A DNA stretch of 64,000 nucleotides from Eremothecium cymbalariae DBVPG#7215 (Eukaryota; Ascomycota; Saccharomycetes; Saccharomycetales; Saccharomycetaceae). Under the pieces are notes generated by a model, which saw nothing but the letters and a program-made list of their open reading frames with translations, did not search any database and was not told where the DNA came from. The number at the start of each line of letters is the position of its first letter. The first letter of the stretch is position 1. The DNA is taken from the NCBI RefSeq assembly GCF_000235365.1, contig NC_016456.1, positions 310,001 to 374,000 of the forward strand, read 5' to 3'. This document shows, one piece after another, positions 39,710 through 50,656 of this stretch. The position numbers and the translations under genes are program-made.

Positions 39710-41928
39710 ATGACTCATCCTTCGACAGTTGTTCATAGGTCACGATTTATACATTATACCCCAGGTAATATTACCGCGTTAGCTTTTTCTCACAAATCAA
39801 CTACAAAATTAACGCCAAGTGATTTAAGATTGGCATTGGGAAGATCAAATGGTCAGGTTGAAATATGGAATCCAAGGGACAATTGGTGCCAGGAGCTGAT
39901 AATTCAAGGTGGTAAAGATAGAACTATTGAAGGGCTATGTTGGTGCAATTCACCAGGTGAACCGTTAAGATTGTTTTCGATAGGTGGGTCGACAGTTGTA
40001 ACTGAATGGGACTTATCCACGGGTCTTCCACTAAAAAACTATGACTGTAACTCTGGTGTTATCTGGTCCATTGCTGTAAACAAATCAAATGATAAGTTGG
40101 CGGTTGGATGCGATAATGGTAGCGTTGTTTTAATTGATATCTCTGGTGGAAGAGGTGTTCTTGAATACGATTCAATTTTAACTAGGCAAGATGCGCGTGT
40201 CTTAACGTTAACTTGGGTTAATGATGCAGCTGTCATAGGTGGGTGTTCTGATGGTCGGATTAGAATTTGGTGTGTCGAAGAAGGTGATGAAAACAAGGGC
40301 AGATTGTTACATACTATGAAGGTTGACAAATCCAAGAAGGAATCAACATTGATTTGGTCTGTATTATACTTATCTGAAACAAACCAAATTGTATCGGGTG
40401 ATTCCACTGGTTCAGTAAAGTTTTGGGACTACCAGAATACAACGCTGACTCAATCATTTAAGGTTCATCAAGCGGATGTTCTGTGTTTGACAACTGATTT
40501 GGAGAACACGAAGGTATTCACTGCTGGTGTCGATAGAAAAATCTATCAGTTTTCTACAGCTACAAAATCCCCCAAAAGTACAAAATGGGCGCCTACTTCA
40601 AATAGATTGTTCCATGCTAATGATATCAGGTGCATCGTATCGTATCAGTCAAAAGGCTGTAATTTCCTAATATCTGGTGGAGTTGAGAAGACCCTGGTGA
40701 TCAGTCCATTGAACTCTTTTTCAGATGGAAACTATAGGAAGCTTCCCCAAATTTTGCCATTTCACAAAAATGTGCTGCTTAGTAGAGAACAGAGAATGGT
40801 TATTTCTTGGCAAGATAATGTGGTCAGGGTGTGGCAGATTGGGTTACAATTGGAGGCAGAAAAAACTATAAACTTGTGGCTAAGTTGGTTTTGAAAGATG
40901 AACAGCATATCTCGATATGTGCATTGTCACCCAATGGTGAGGTATTGGTTGTTGGCACACCGTCTGGAATCAAAGTTTTCCATTTACAGCCTACAGATTC
41001 AAAACTCAGGGTTACAAAATTAGACTATAATTCTATTTTGAACATTGGGAGTAAATTTGTTCAGTTTATTAACAACTCCAAAATTATCATCTGTTCTAAC
41101 AATGGAGAGATTTTAATATTGGAACTTGAACCTGAAAATGATGAGGATGAAAAGCTGGTAGAAATTGAGCTTCCAGATATTCAAAAAACAAAAACCAGCA
41201 TCAAGTTGCCTTATATTAGCACTATCAACAGTTTAAACACAAATAAAGATGGATTCGCTGTGGTGACAAGGGTTTGTGGGGCAGTGGACCTAATCAACTT
41301 AAAGACTTTGCAAGTAAAACCGTTGGTTCGTTTGATGAATTTTATTACAGCCATAAATTTCACCTCTCGAAAGACTGTTATTCTAGTTACTTCTGAAAAT
41401 AAGCTTTACGAATTTGATATTAAATCGAATGACGACCTTCTAACCGATTGGTGTAAGAGAAACCTCGAAAATTTGCCTTCTAAATTTACCCAACTAAAAG
41501 ACAAATGCGTTGGAATATTTGATGATGCCCAGAATAACAGCAAAGTTTGGTTGTGGGGTGTTTCATGGCTTGCAAGCTTTAATTTAAATGTAGACCTTCC
41601 TGTAAACAAGAGAAAGAAAACAAAAAAGCATTCCCGCGATGGCCTAACGATCAATGATGGAAGTAATTTTATCAACGAGTTTTCAGGTGAAGAAGATGAG
41701 GAAGATTTAGAACTTGGAGAGGCTTACATAGCCAAGACTACCGATATTAAAGCCTCTAATAATTGGGGAAGAAACAATGTAAATTCCCCTTCTTTCTTCA
41801 TTACAGATAAATACAGACCAATTTTATATGCTGATAAAATTTCTTCCAACGAACTAGTTGTAATTGAAAGGCCAGCATTTATGGTTTCTCAGTCGCCTGC
41901 ATTCCAGCAGCCCAAATTAAGGTTCTGA
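39710..41928 (+). pseudogene. UTP4: Utp4, t-UTP WD-repeat subunit of the SSU processome; reading frame broken mid-gene
   Basis: The first frame (39710-40894) encodes the N-terminal propeller (HRSRFIHYTPGNITALAFS, SGDSTGSVKFWD, KVHQADVLCLTTD) and then diverges from the family and stops. The second frame picks up exactly where homology resumes (NYKLVAKLVLKDEQHISICALSPNGEVLVVG) and runs to 41928, with the C-terminal FITDKYRPILYAD. One additional A in the six-A run at 40860-40865 joins them into about 739 residues (S. cerevisiae 776). Utp4 belongs to the t-UTP/UtpA complex needed for pre-rRNA transcription and 18S processing and is essential in yeast. A real frameshift would be lethal, so a sequencing error is likely. 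Confidence 0.9.
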
Positions 41929-42029
41929 ATTCAATTGTTTTTAATATTCACTTTATCTCATCTGAATAGCAATCAGTAGCTACATATATGTATTCATTTC
42001 CTTATATAATACAAATATATATTGGATTA

Positions 42030-43664
42030 CTATTTCGATTTCCTGATATAATCCACTATAAGAATACCAATCAGAGTCAGTACAGAGCTGGAGGCAAATA
42101 TTTCATCAAACCAAATGTCAATTGCAATATTTGGGACAGTGAATTTTTTGCCTAATAGTTCATTCAATTTCTTCGAGAGATCAAACGGCAGATTTGAACG
42201 AATCATCAAAATTGTGGATAATATATACACCCCTGTTAACTCAGAAACAACCAGATTTTTTAATATAGAAGGGGGGTTCTGGTAAAGAGGTTTTTTCTTC
42301 ACATTATTATGAACTGGTAAACTGCTTCCTTCGTTCTCATTTAAAGTGGTTAATGCGAATTTTTGTATTTTTAAAGGTAATAAAGTCAATAGATATGAGA
42401 TAGTTGTTGTAACCGTCGACAGCGAACAAATAAAAAATGAAATAGAAAGTATTAATGAAAGTTGTCTGATCAGAGAATCTAACTCTTCTTCTTGTTTGAA
42501 TCTGAAAATGACGAAGTCTAATATATTTGCAAGAGTAACTGTTAGTGGGTCTCCTGGACCTGAGTCGTTTTCTTCATTTCCTAGGAAGAACTCATAGTCA
42601 TAATCTGATGGGTATTTGATTACATGAAATAATATGCGAGGAATTCGAACCAAAAGCGTTGTGATTAATCTGTAGACACAATAAACTAGGAATCCTATTT
42701 GGAAAAATCTTTTTGTCATAGTGAGCAGCTGAGGTTCCTCTATTCTTTGTTTCAGTTTTGCCATTTCCAATTGATACCAGCTAATCTTTTCCACCAGTTG
42801 ATCCTTTAAAATAAGAACATCCCTATCGTCATTTTGTTTTAGTGTTTGTATAACTGCAAAGTTTTCTTCTACACCATGTTTATAATCATTTAGTTTATCA
42901 TGCAGACCAGAATTGTTGGTAAACATTAGGCCGACTCCATTATAGGCATTGTTTAATACAGTTGTTTCTTTGTTCTTCAAAAAGTACATTGTAACATAAT
43001 ATGGTGTAGATATAGATGCTATACCAGATAAAGCACCCATCATAGTGACCCCCACTATCGAAAGCCTTGTCAATAAATTTCTGGTGTAGTAGAATGGACC
43101 GCAATTAACACTTGCCAGAAGTACAACACATAGAATAGTACATAAACTGCCCAAAAATACCACTTCTGAGATATCCCTGCTGCGTTCCAGAAACTTGTAT
43201 ACAAAAATGATCAATATGCAAAGTGGCTGAATCATAATTAATGATGCTGATAAAAGCATAGAGGTGATAGGCCATATTACCTCCGTGATGATGTCTCCAG
43301 CTTGTTGACTTTCCGCTGTCTTGATTTGCCAAAGTACAATTTCGACTGCGACAACACATAAAGCAAAAGTAGCAGATACAATGACTCTTATTATGTTTGA
43401 AATACTGGAAAATGATCCTAAATATTCAATATATGGCTTGAGAACGACCATTTTGGACTTCCGTTTTTGGAGAGTGATCAATGTAGGGTCCGGTTCAGAG
43501 GCATTTAATGATATTGGAGTTAACTCAAACAGTTTCTCTAACTTGTACCAAAGGAACCTATATGATTGATTGTATACAATAACAGCTGTTACGCATATAA
43601 ACAATAACATGAAGAGTTCTTCCATCTTGATGGTCCTTCTGGAGTCCCTTTGGAGCTCTAGCAT
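42030..43664 (-). CDS. YHR078W: YHR078W-type polytopic membrane protein (GPR89/GTG-related)
   Basis: The 544-residue protein has about eight or nine hydrophobic segments, for example at residues 17-35, 85-110, 130-155, 165-185, 195-225, 320-340, 395-425 and 460-485. It matches S. cerevisiae YHR078W (552 residues), whose family resembles Golgi pH regulator/GTG proteins. No transport mechanism is established. A coiled-coil-like hydrophilic loop lies at about 265-305. The second Met (residue 14, MEELFMLLF) is an alternative start. The gene is convergent with UTP4 and divergent from PEP7. Confidence 0.88.
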   Translation of the reverse strand: MLELQRDSRRTIKMEELFMLLFICVTAVIVYNQSYRFLWYKLEKLFELTPISLNASEPDPTLITLQKRKSKMVVLKPYIEYLGSFSSISNIIRVIVSATFALCVVAVEIVLWQIKTAESQQAGDIITEVIWPITSMLLSASLIMIQPLCILIIFVYKFLERSRDISEVVFLGSLCTILCVVLLASVNCGPFYYTRNLLTRLSIVGVTMMGALSGIASISTPYYVTMYFLKNKETTVLNNAYNGVGLMFTNNSGLHDKLNDYKHGVEENFAVIQTLKQNDDRDVLILKDQLVEKISWYQLEMAKLKQRIEEPQLLTMTKRFFQIGFLVYCVYRLITTLLVRIPRILFHVIKYPSDYDYEFFLGNEENDSGPGDPLTVTLANILDFVIFRFKQEEELDSLIRQLSLILSISFFICSLSTVTTTISYLLTLLPLKIQKFALTTLNENEGSSLPVHNNVKKKPLYQNPPSILKNLVVSELTGVYILSTILMIRSNLPFDLSKKLNELLGKKFTVPNIAIDIWFDEIFASSSVLTLIGILIVDYIRKSK

Positions 43665-43776
43665 GTTAACGTTTAAAATTACACAACGGTTTTTTATCGA
43701 TGGACCAGCCTTTAAATATCAACAGAAGTAAATAATTTAAAGAATTCATGTACATTACCAAAGAACAAGCAACACT

Positions 43777-45360
43777 ATGGCAAGTAATGTCCCTGTTGGT
43801 CGAGTAATTGGCCGGGATAGTCCGACTAAAATAAAGGAAATTGATGAAACTTTGGAGTGTCCTGTATGTGGAAGCAAAGTTAAGGGATTAGACTCCTTAA
43901 ATACGCATCTGGATGTTGAGCATGGATTTAATTATGATAGAACCAACTCCACAGATAGCAGTTCTGTCAATTTAACATCAGTTGATCAAAGAGTGTCGTC
44001 CAGACAAAAGTCAGGGTCTACTATAACGCTAAATACAGTACCTCATGTGGATAAAGGCCACTGGAAAACTCCAACAGCAGGAAAATCACGCTGTTTCAAG
44101 TGCCAAAAGAAATTAACACCTAAGATTGGTATGCGAAATTGCAGGAAGTGCGGTGAGCTATTTTGTTATAATCATTGTGGTCTTCTGATCAAGCTCAATT
44201 CTGCTGCTCATTATGATCCGATAGTTGGTGAGTGGTTTAAGTGCTGTAGCCGGTGTATGCAAGAAAGGCCGGGATATAATGATTTTGGATTGTATGTTGA
44301 TCTTACAGAAACATTCTTAAAACAACGTACTATAAGAAATGAAGACAAGCAACTTCAAATAATCCAGCTTGAGAATAGGTTAGTAAGACTTGTTGATGGC
44401 ATCATTGATCTTAATGCGTATCACAAGAGTACGTTCTTCTCTACTAAACTTAGCAACGATATCAACAATCTCGAAAAGACTATTACGCCATGGAGAAAAA
44501 ATGAATCCACTAACCAGTGTACCATTTGCACCAGATATTTCCATCTACTCCTGAGGAAACACCATTGCAGATTATGTGGGAAACTTGTATGTGATGATAA
44601 TTTGACCTATTGTTCAACTGAGTTACTGATACAGGATCTGATAAAGGCAGCGCCAGATTTACCATTTAAAAAGCCCAATTATGACATATCATTGATCAAA
44701 AATACACTCAGAATATGTTCTAGCTGTATTGATTCCTTTTTTCTGAAGAGGAAATTCCAACAGGATCTAATGCTGGAATCATCTTCATTATTTTCGAAAT
44801 ATACTGAACTCCAAAGTGTATCTAGAGTAATTCTACGGATTATGCCTCGATTTGAACGTCTGTTGGGGACTGTTAATTCTAACAAGCCTCAACTAGATAA
44901 AAGCGGCATTAATGAGTTGGCAATTCTAAGAAGAAGATTACTAGAAGCGTTTACGTTGTATGAAAAGCTTGCTAAACAGGTTTTACACTTACAACCAGAT
45001 AATGAAGCAGAAAGGAAAATTCAAAGGTCCATTCAAATAAAAGCATTAGCATTTATCCAGGAGAAAATGCTCCCATTGAAGAAGATTCCCGAAGTACTTA
45101 ACCCATCCAATCCTGTCACAGAGATTCAAACTAGTCCAAGCAAATTGTTATTTAATAACCTGACAATTGGCGAGGTCAAACAGTATCGGGAACAATTAAT
45201 GGTGTTGAAGGAACAAAAGTACATCGTAGAGGGTTTGGTCGAAGACGCCAAGAAACAGAGAAAATTTGAAGAGATTCCCACACTTAAGCAAAACATCAAT
45301 GAAATAGCCAAAAAAATAGAGGATGTTGAAGGCACCCTGGGAGATCAAGGGTTTGAATGA
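43777..45360 (+). CDS. PEP7: Pep7/Vac1, FYVE-domain tether for endosomal vesicle fusion
   Basis: The 527-residue protein (S. cerevisiae 515) has a C2H2 finger near residues 28-50 (CPVCGSKVKGLDSLNTHLDVEH) and a first atypical FYVE/RING-like cysteine cluster at about 107-165. A second, canonical FYVE domain lies at about 247-325 with the RKHHCR signature (LLRKHHCRLCGKLVC) that binds PI3P. Helical and coiled-coil segments occupy the C-terminal half. Pep7 connects Vps21-GTP, Vps45 and the SNARE Pep12 at the late Golgi-endosome step. Vps9, also in this window, activates Vps21 in the same pathway. Confidence 0.96.
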   Translation: MASNVPVGRVIGRDSPTKIKEIDETLECPVCGSKVKGLDSLNTHLDVEHGFNYDRTNSTDSSSVNLTSVDQRVSSRQKSGSTITLNTVPHVDKGHWKTPTAGKSRCFKCQKKLTPKIGMRNCRKCGELFCYNHCGLLIKLNSAAHYDPIVGEWFKCCSRCMQERPGYNDFGLYVDLTETFLKQRTIRNEDKQLQIIQLENRLVRLVDGIIDLNAYHKSTFFSTKLSNDINNLEKTITPWRKNESTNQCTICTRYFHLLLRKHHCRLCGKLVCDDNLTYCSTELLIQDLIKAAPDLPFKKPNYDISLIKNTLRICSSCIDSFFLKRKFQQDLMLESSSLFSKYTELQSVSRVILRIMPRFERLLGTVNSNKPQLDKSGINELAILRRRLLEAFTLYEKLAKQVLHLQPDNEAERKIQRSIQIKALAFIQEKMLPLKKIPEVLNPSNPVTEIQTSPSKLLFNNLTIGEVKQYREQLMVLKEQKYIVEGLVEDAKKQRKFEEIPTLKQNINEIAKKIEDVEGTLGDQGFE

Positions 45361-45548
45361 GTAGGGTATAAGCTCAGTGTATGATGAATCTGTGATGTTC
45401 TGGTAAGATCGTCCGATGTGATAAAATTTATGCAAGCTGGCCTGGTGATTTTATATGTAGTTTGATGATGATAATAAATTAAATAAACCACTTCAAATAA
45501 TTTGTATTCCTAAGCTAACTGTGAATAGTTTAATTAAACCTAGCCATA

Positions 45549-48500
45549 ATGAATGTACGTATTTTGTATGAAGTAGGATTGATTTAAGAAGCTTTTACTA
45601 ACATATTTCATAGAATGAAAGGAGAAGGCAGTTACTGGAATTGAACAGTCAAGCATGGTCAAACATCGATGTATTTCCGTATAGGACCAAAAAGTTGGAT
45701 TCTAGTATCAAGAGAAATACCGGTTTCATAAAGAAGTTAAAGCAAGGTATTACGAAGGATTCAAAAGATACCTTATTGAAAGATATTGGCGAAGTGTTAT
45801 TAGAGAAATATCTTTCTGAGGTTATAGCGGGGACCAATGAAAATCTTTGTAGAGTCCCAAACAAGACTGAAGATATTATTGCTGCAGTGGAGGTTGTCAG
45901 TGGGTTACATCAGCGTTTTGGAGAGAAATTCACCATTAGATTGATTGAAGGTTTCTTATTGAATTTTGTGGATCCTACGAGAGAATCCGATTCTGATAAA
46001 GAGGAGCTTGCTAGGACTAATAGACTGAAGTCAAACTTTAGAATTTTTACGGAATTATATTTAGTAAATGTGTTCAGAAACTTTGAATATGCGTCAAAGG
46101 ATAACTTACCTACATTTGCCTTGAAAACCACTTCGCCAATGTTGGTGGTTATTCTGAAAACGATTCTTTCATACAGATATAGAAGTGGTTTCCGTCTGTC
46201 TGTTGCTACTCTGTTTGCTAAAAAGTATCCTGCATTCTTTGATAAGGACGACACTTCTTTTGATGAGTTTATTGATAACGATTCTTTGAAGGACCAACTG
46301 CAATCGCTGTTTAAAATTATTACAGATGGTGTGTTTAAAAGGACCGTCGAATTGAACAGAAAGCTGAGCAAATTGAATAAAGAACATCAAAGAGCGCAGA
46401 TTCGTACAGGGAAATTAGTTGACGAATATCTCCAAGAGTATGAAGATTTGAAGCCGGTATTTGAAAGATTCAAAGCGGCCGCTATTTCCCTTGGTGAATC
46501 CTTTAATTGTGAACATCCTGCCTTAGAGGAAAGTGATGACGGGAATAATTCACTGGAAAATAAATCAATAATAACCAATCAAAACAAGGTTGCCTTGGAG
46601 AAGTTATGGGAGAGTGAAGAGGCAAAAAAGCTATATGAGGTTCTTCCTGTCATTTCTCTGCCGGCATCGCCAGATAACAGTTATACAAACGAATCCGAGC
46701 AAGTAAAAAGCGAACCGCTTAAGCAATTTTTTAAAGATCTGGAAGCTTGTGACAGTAAGGACATGATTGATGAACTTTCATATAGGTATTGGAAAGATGG
46801 TTTAGATAATAAAGCCACGCGTAAGCGGTTATTGAAGTTTTTCATTGAACAACCAGATTGGAGTAAGTTGAATTTATATGCAAGATTTGTTGCCACGAAC
46901 AGCAATCAACTTAAAGATGTCAAAGATGATTTAATTGAATATTTGGATAATGGGTTTAGATCTCAATTACACACTAATAGAATTAATGTCAAGAATATCA
47001 TATTTTTTTGCGAGATGGTGAAATTTTCATTAGTCCCTGCATTTCTAATATTTCACAAGATTAGAACCCTTATTTTAAATTTACTTGTCCCAAATAATAT
47101 TGAAATCCTCATTTTGTTATTTGAGAACTTTGGTCGATTTCTGACAAATAAACCAGAATTTAATCCTCAAATGGAAAAAATGATAGAATTAATAAAAGAA
47201 AACAAAAAGGATCATAGAATATCCATAACTGGTAAGAATGCTCTAGATAACTTGCTCACTTTGATATATCCTCCAAATCTAAGTTCACTCAACTTGGAGG
47301 TCACAAAATCAACCACAGAGCAACGTTTCTATCGTGTTTTGATTAGAAAAGAGCTATTTAATATCGGCTTCAAAAAGGCGTCTAAGTTGTTGAAAAAGGC
47401 AAATTGGAGTGATGCTGGTGTTTACAAAACTATGCTTTCATTATTTACAAAACCTGAAAAAGTCTCCTACCAATCTTTACCAATTTTGGCTCAGTGTCTT
47501 GCTGCTATCTATCCATATTACAGGGACTTTGTTATTATATGCATTGACACAATACTTGAGGGTATCCAAAGAAGCTTAGAAGTTAACAGTTATAGTTATA
47601 ACATGAAGCGAATTGCACAGGCTACCTATCTTGTATGCATTTATAATAATAGCATGGTTCGAAGCGAAGTTATCTTGGACACAATGTATCAAATTTTAAG
47701 ATTTGGATATCCTAAAGGTCGACCAACTCCAAATTCGGTTAATGAAAGTGATCCCTCGGATAATTATTTCCGTATCCAATTGATATCAGTTATTCTCTTG
47801 GGTTTGGAGAAGACTACACCCAATTTCACTAAGAAGATTCCATTGTTTATGAGATTTTTTGAATACTACATTTACTGTAAGGATCAGCCACTACCAAAAG
47901 AGATAGGGTTCAAAGTTGCTAGTGTTTTTAAAAGTTATACATCGGATATAAAGTTTGAAAGGGCGACTAACCTTTCTGATAGTGCCAAAAAGCTGGCTGA
48001 AATGTTACAAAATATGGGAATTGCTACAGCGGGTGATGAAGAAGACGATGAAAACGATGAACCCGTTGATGTCGCTGACGATGAGGATGTTAGTGATGAG
48101 GATGAGGACGAATCAAACAGTAATGATAGTGACAATGACAGTCAGGATGAGGAAGACGATGATGATGATGATGACGACGACGACGATGACAGTGAATCAT
48201 CCGGTGACGCAGATAGTGAAGAGAGCAGCAACGATGACGAAGATGAATTCAGCATTGATAGAGACTTTCAAAGGAAAAGCATAAAAGAGCAGTACGAAAG
48301 AAGATTAAAAGCAGAAGAGGAACGAAGGGCAGAAGAAGAAATGGAGAAAAAGTTCCAGCAAATAATGCAAGAGTCGCTAGATTCACGTAAAAATGAAAAG
48401 ATCTCGATGTCTCATATCCCAATCATTGCTTCTGGGGCCAATACATCTGATAAAAAACCGCGTATACCATCCACTAGTGCTCAACCTGGAAGAGTAGCAT

Positions 48501-48658
48501 TCACGTATTTGTCTAGGACGGGGAAAAAGACCCAGACACGCACTATCACGTTGCCATCTGATGTGAAATTTGTACATGGCGTCTTGGAGGGCGAACAGCG
48601 GTTGAAGAACGAAAGAGAGCGTATTAAGAATATCGTCCTGAGCCAAAAGTTTGAGTGA
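45549..48658 (+). CDS. NMD2: Nmd2/Upf2, nonsense-mediated mRNA decay factor, with a 6-nt first exon
   Basis: Exon 1 is ATGAAT (45549-45554). The intron is 45555-45613 (59 nt; 5' GTACGT, TACTAAC at 45596-45602, 3' CATAG) and exon 2 is 45614-48658, giving 1016 residues. The joint yields MNNERRRQLLELNSQAW, parallel to the S. cerevisiae start, where NMD2 also has a tiny first exon. Three MIF4G-like domains occupy about residues 30-790, with NVKNIIFFCEMVKF and SDPSDNYFRIQL recognisable. A very acidic Asp/Glu tract follows at about 808-885. The C-terminal Upf1-binding region ends in KTQTRTITLPSDVKFV. Without the intron the ORF begins only at a TTG. PTC7 is convergent. Confidence 0.96.
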
Positions 48659-48717
48659 CTATAATCTATGTAGTAAAAATACTCACAGGCAACATAATAT
48701 CTCATAAGTAGAAGCAA

Positions 48718-49734
48718 TCAGTTCACTTTCACAACAACAACTGTGATATCATCCTCCTTACCACCAAGGTATGGTTTGCCAGACAATTTTGAAAGTTCCT
48801 GAGAAAATACGCTTGGAAACATATTATCTTTACTCAATTTTTCAACCAAAGAAACAAATTCTTGAGTGGTATTTTGTAAGTCCTCTGAATCCCCATGATC
48901 CTTTAAGAATAACTCCATATCTTCGGTGCAGATATTATCAGTGACGCCATCAGTCGCTAAAACTACGACGTCATTCTTCATCAATTGAAAACTGTACTCA
49001 TCCGCATCACTTGGTTTGTTCTGTATGAACGAAGACCCCTTTTTAGCAGCTTGCTTGAGTATCTCATCCGGAATAATGGAGAGTTGATAAGGCGTATTAA
49101 ATTTAAGAGTCTGGAACTTAGTTTCAAACATCAACTTACTCTCCCGAAACACTCCACACCAAGAGTCACCTAGATTCGCAACATTCAATTTGCCATCCGG
49201 AGATAAATGTGCAACCACTGCAGTAGTGCTTCCAACCTTAACGATCCCATCCTGCTTAACCTTCAAGTAGGCCAAGTCTAACAACTGTTTGGGGCCCAAA
49301 TCCTTCACAGCCTTCAGAGAAATTTCTTTCATCGTCCTGCACAACTCACTGGAAATTGCACTAGAATCATACCCATGATTAGCCCACCCACCAACACCAT
49401 CCGCAACCCCAGCATATACCTCATTCATCGACTTGACCGCCACAAAGTAATTATCTTCCCCCGTAGGAGACGTTACCTGAACATTCCCATATGTCGAATC
49501 ACTCCGATCTTTGGGCTGATACGCAACTGCAACCTGGTAACTCAAAGCACTAAAGTCACCCCCATAACTGGAAGAATGCGAATGATAGGAAGATGTCCCT
49601 GAATGATGCGTGAAGTATCTTTTAGCCGTGCTCTGATAAAAGTCTGTCTTAGTTAGTATAAAAGGGATTAGCAGAAGCCAAAAGATAAACCACATACTTC
49701 TAGTAAACCTAGCTGGCCTAATACCAATGAACAT
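48718..49734 (-). CDS. PTC7: Ptc7, type 2C protein phosphatase with a retainable in-frame intron
   Basis: Exon 1 is 49698-49734 and exon 2 48718-49643. The intron is 49644-49697 (54 nt; GTATGT, TACTAAC at 49652-49658, ACAG). Spliced, the protein has 320 residues and starts MFIGIRPARFTRNFYQS, a basic amphipathic mitochondrial-type leader. Unspliced, the frame stays open, giving 338 residues with a new hydrophobic helix (SMWFIFWLLLIPFILT). This matches the S. cerevisiae pattern in which spliced Ptc7 is mitochondrial and unspliced Ptc7 lies in the nuclear envelope. The PP2C domain has GVADGVGGWA, GSTTAVVAHL, VANLGDSWCGVFR, LATDGVTDNI and GGKEDDITVVVV, with metal-binding Asp residues intact. An in-frame ATG at 49761 would add nine residues. 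Confidence 0.95.
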   Translation of the reverse strand: MFIGIRPARFTRSMWFIFWLLLIPFILTKTDFYQSTAKRYFTHHSGTSSYHSHSSSYGGDFSALSYQVAVAYQPKDRSDSTYGNVQVTSPTGEDNYFVAVKSMNEVYAGVADGVGGWANHGYDSSAISSELCRTMKEISLKAVKDLGPKQLLDLAYLKVKQDGIVKVGSTTAVVAHLSPDGKLNVANLGDSWCGVFRESKLMFETKFQTLKFNTPYQLSIIPDEILKQAAKKGSSFIQNKPSDADEYSFQLMKNDVVVLATDGVTDNICTEDMELFLKDHGDSEDLQNTTQEFVSLVEKLSKDNMFPSVFSQELSKLSGKPYLGGKEDDITVVVVKVN

Positions 49735-50014
49735 CTTGTAATTAGCCAACAAACAAACCAAGCTAACCCTTCTTAAGTCCTATATGACTTTAGTTATCCG
49801 ACCAATGAGATGTATTTAAACCTCATTCAAATCTAAAGATCAAATCTCGATTTTGCGTATATCATACCTTACGAATCACTATGGTTAAATTTTTCATGTC
49901 GTCAGTCGTTCGAGATTTAAAGGACATATTAACTGTTATATATTGATCAAAGAGAAGCAATTTGTTGATCATTTTTGGTATTATAAGTCATTGATAAGTC
50001 AACTTTAAGCTAAA

Positions 50015-50302
50015 ATGTCTACTTTGAATGTTTTGAGATATACTGCTTTAGGTTTGGGTATTGTGTTTGGTTTAAAGAATGACTGGGCGTTGCAGGGAGC
50101 AGCTAAGGAAAATGCTGAGAGTAAGAAATTGGCAAGGCAATTGGCCCTTGTTAACGAGGCCAAGAAGGAATATGCTAGGCTAAGTTCTTCCAAGGATGTT
50201 GAACAGAAGACGTCGAGCAGCAGTGTCAAGGTTGATTTTGAAGATCCGAATTTGGACTTTGGAGCAGCTATTTTAAGTGCTGTGGATTCTTTGAAGCATT
50301 GA
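50015..50302 (+). CDS. TIM11: ATP synthase subunit e (Tim11/Atp21)
   Basis: The 95-residue protein starts MSTLNVLRYTALGLGIVFGL, with a single N-terminal membrane helix carrying the GxxxG dimerisation motif (GIVFG). A coiled-coil segment (ESKKLARQLALVNEAKKEYARL) and the conserved end DPNLDFGAAILSAVDSLK follow. Subunit e sits in the membrane part of F1Fo ATP synthase and supports dimers and cristae shape. It is convergent with MRPL35, as YDR322C-A is with YDR322W. Confidence 0.96.
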   Translation: MSTLNVLRYTALGLGIVFGLKNDWALQGAAKENAESKKLARQLALVNEAKKEYARLSSSKDVEQKTSSSSVKVDFEDPNLDFGAAILSAVDSLKH

Positions 50303-50656
50303 CGTTCTATAAAAGAGAGATGAGAGAAAAGAGAAAGACAAAACAACAACGACAAAGTTGGTAAATATATGTGTGGTGATAACGATTTGCGTTATGATGG
50401 TGCATATTCGCGCTTTGTAATTGGTAGGGTGGTTTGAAAAAAGAATTTGAGTGAATTTTTTTATGTAAGTAGTCGATCCGGTATACACAGGTGTAGGTTA
50501 TTATTTATGTACCAATCTCCCTTGATATCATCATATTATAATGTTTCTGGGACGATCCGGCGAAGTCGGTTTAGAGTTTATTTACATGTATGGCGGTATA
50601 TTGGGAAAGGCTTGGGGGCAACCGTAACCCGTCACCTGGGAGGAGACTAGTTACGT
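50303..50656. other. Intergenic region TIM11-MRPL35
   Basis: This 354-bp convergent gap is less AT-rich at its right end, with a GC-rich patch at about 50550-50640. No protein or RNA gene could be recognised. Confidence 0.5.

Noticed and set aside
40855..40870. UTP4 as two separate genes
   Set aside because: The second frame has no good start or promoter, and the two frames together cover one contiguous Utp4 protein.
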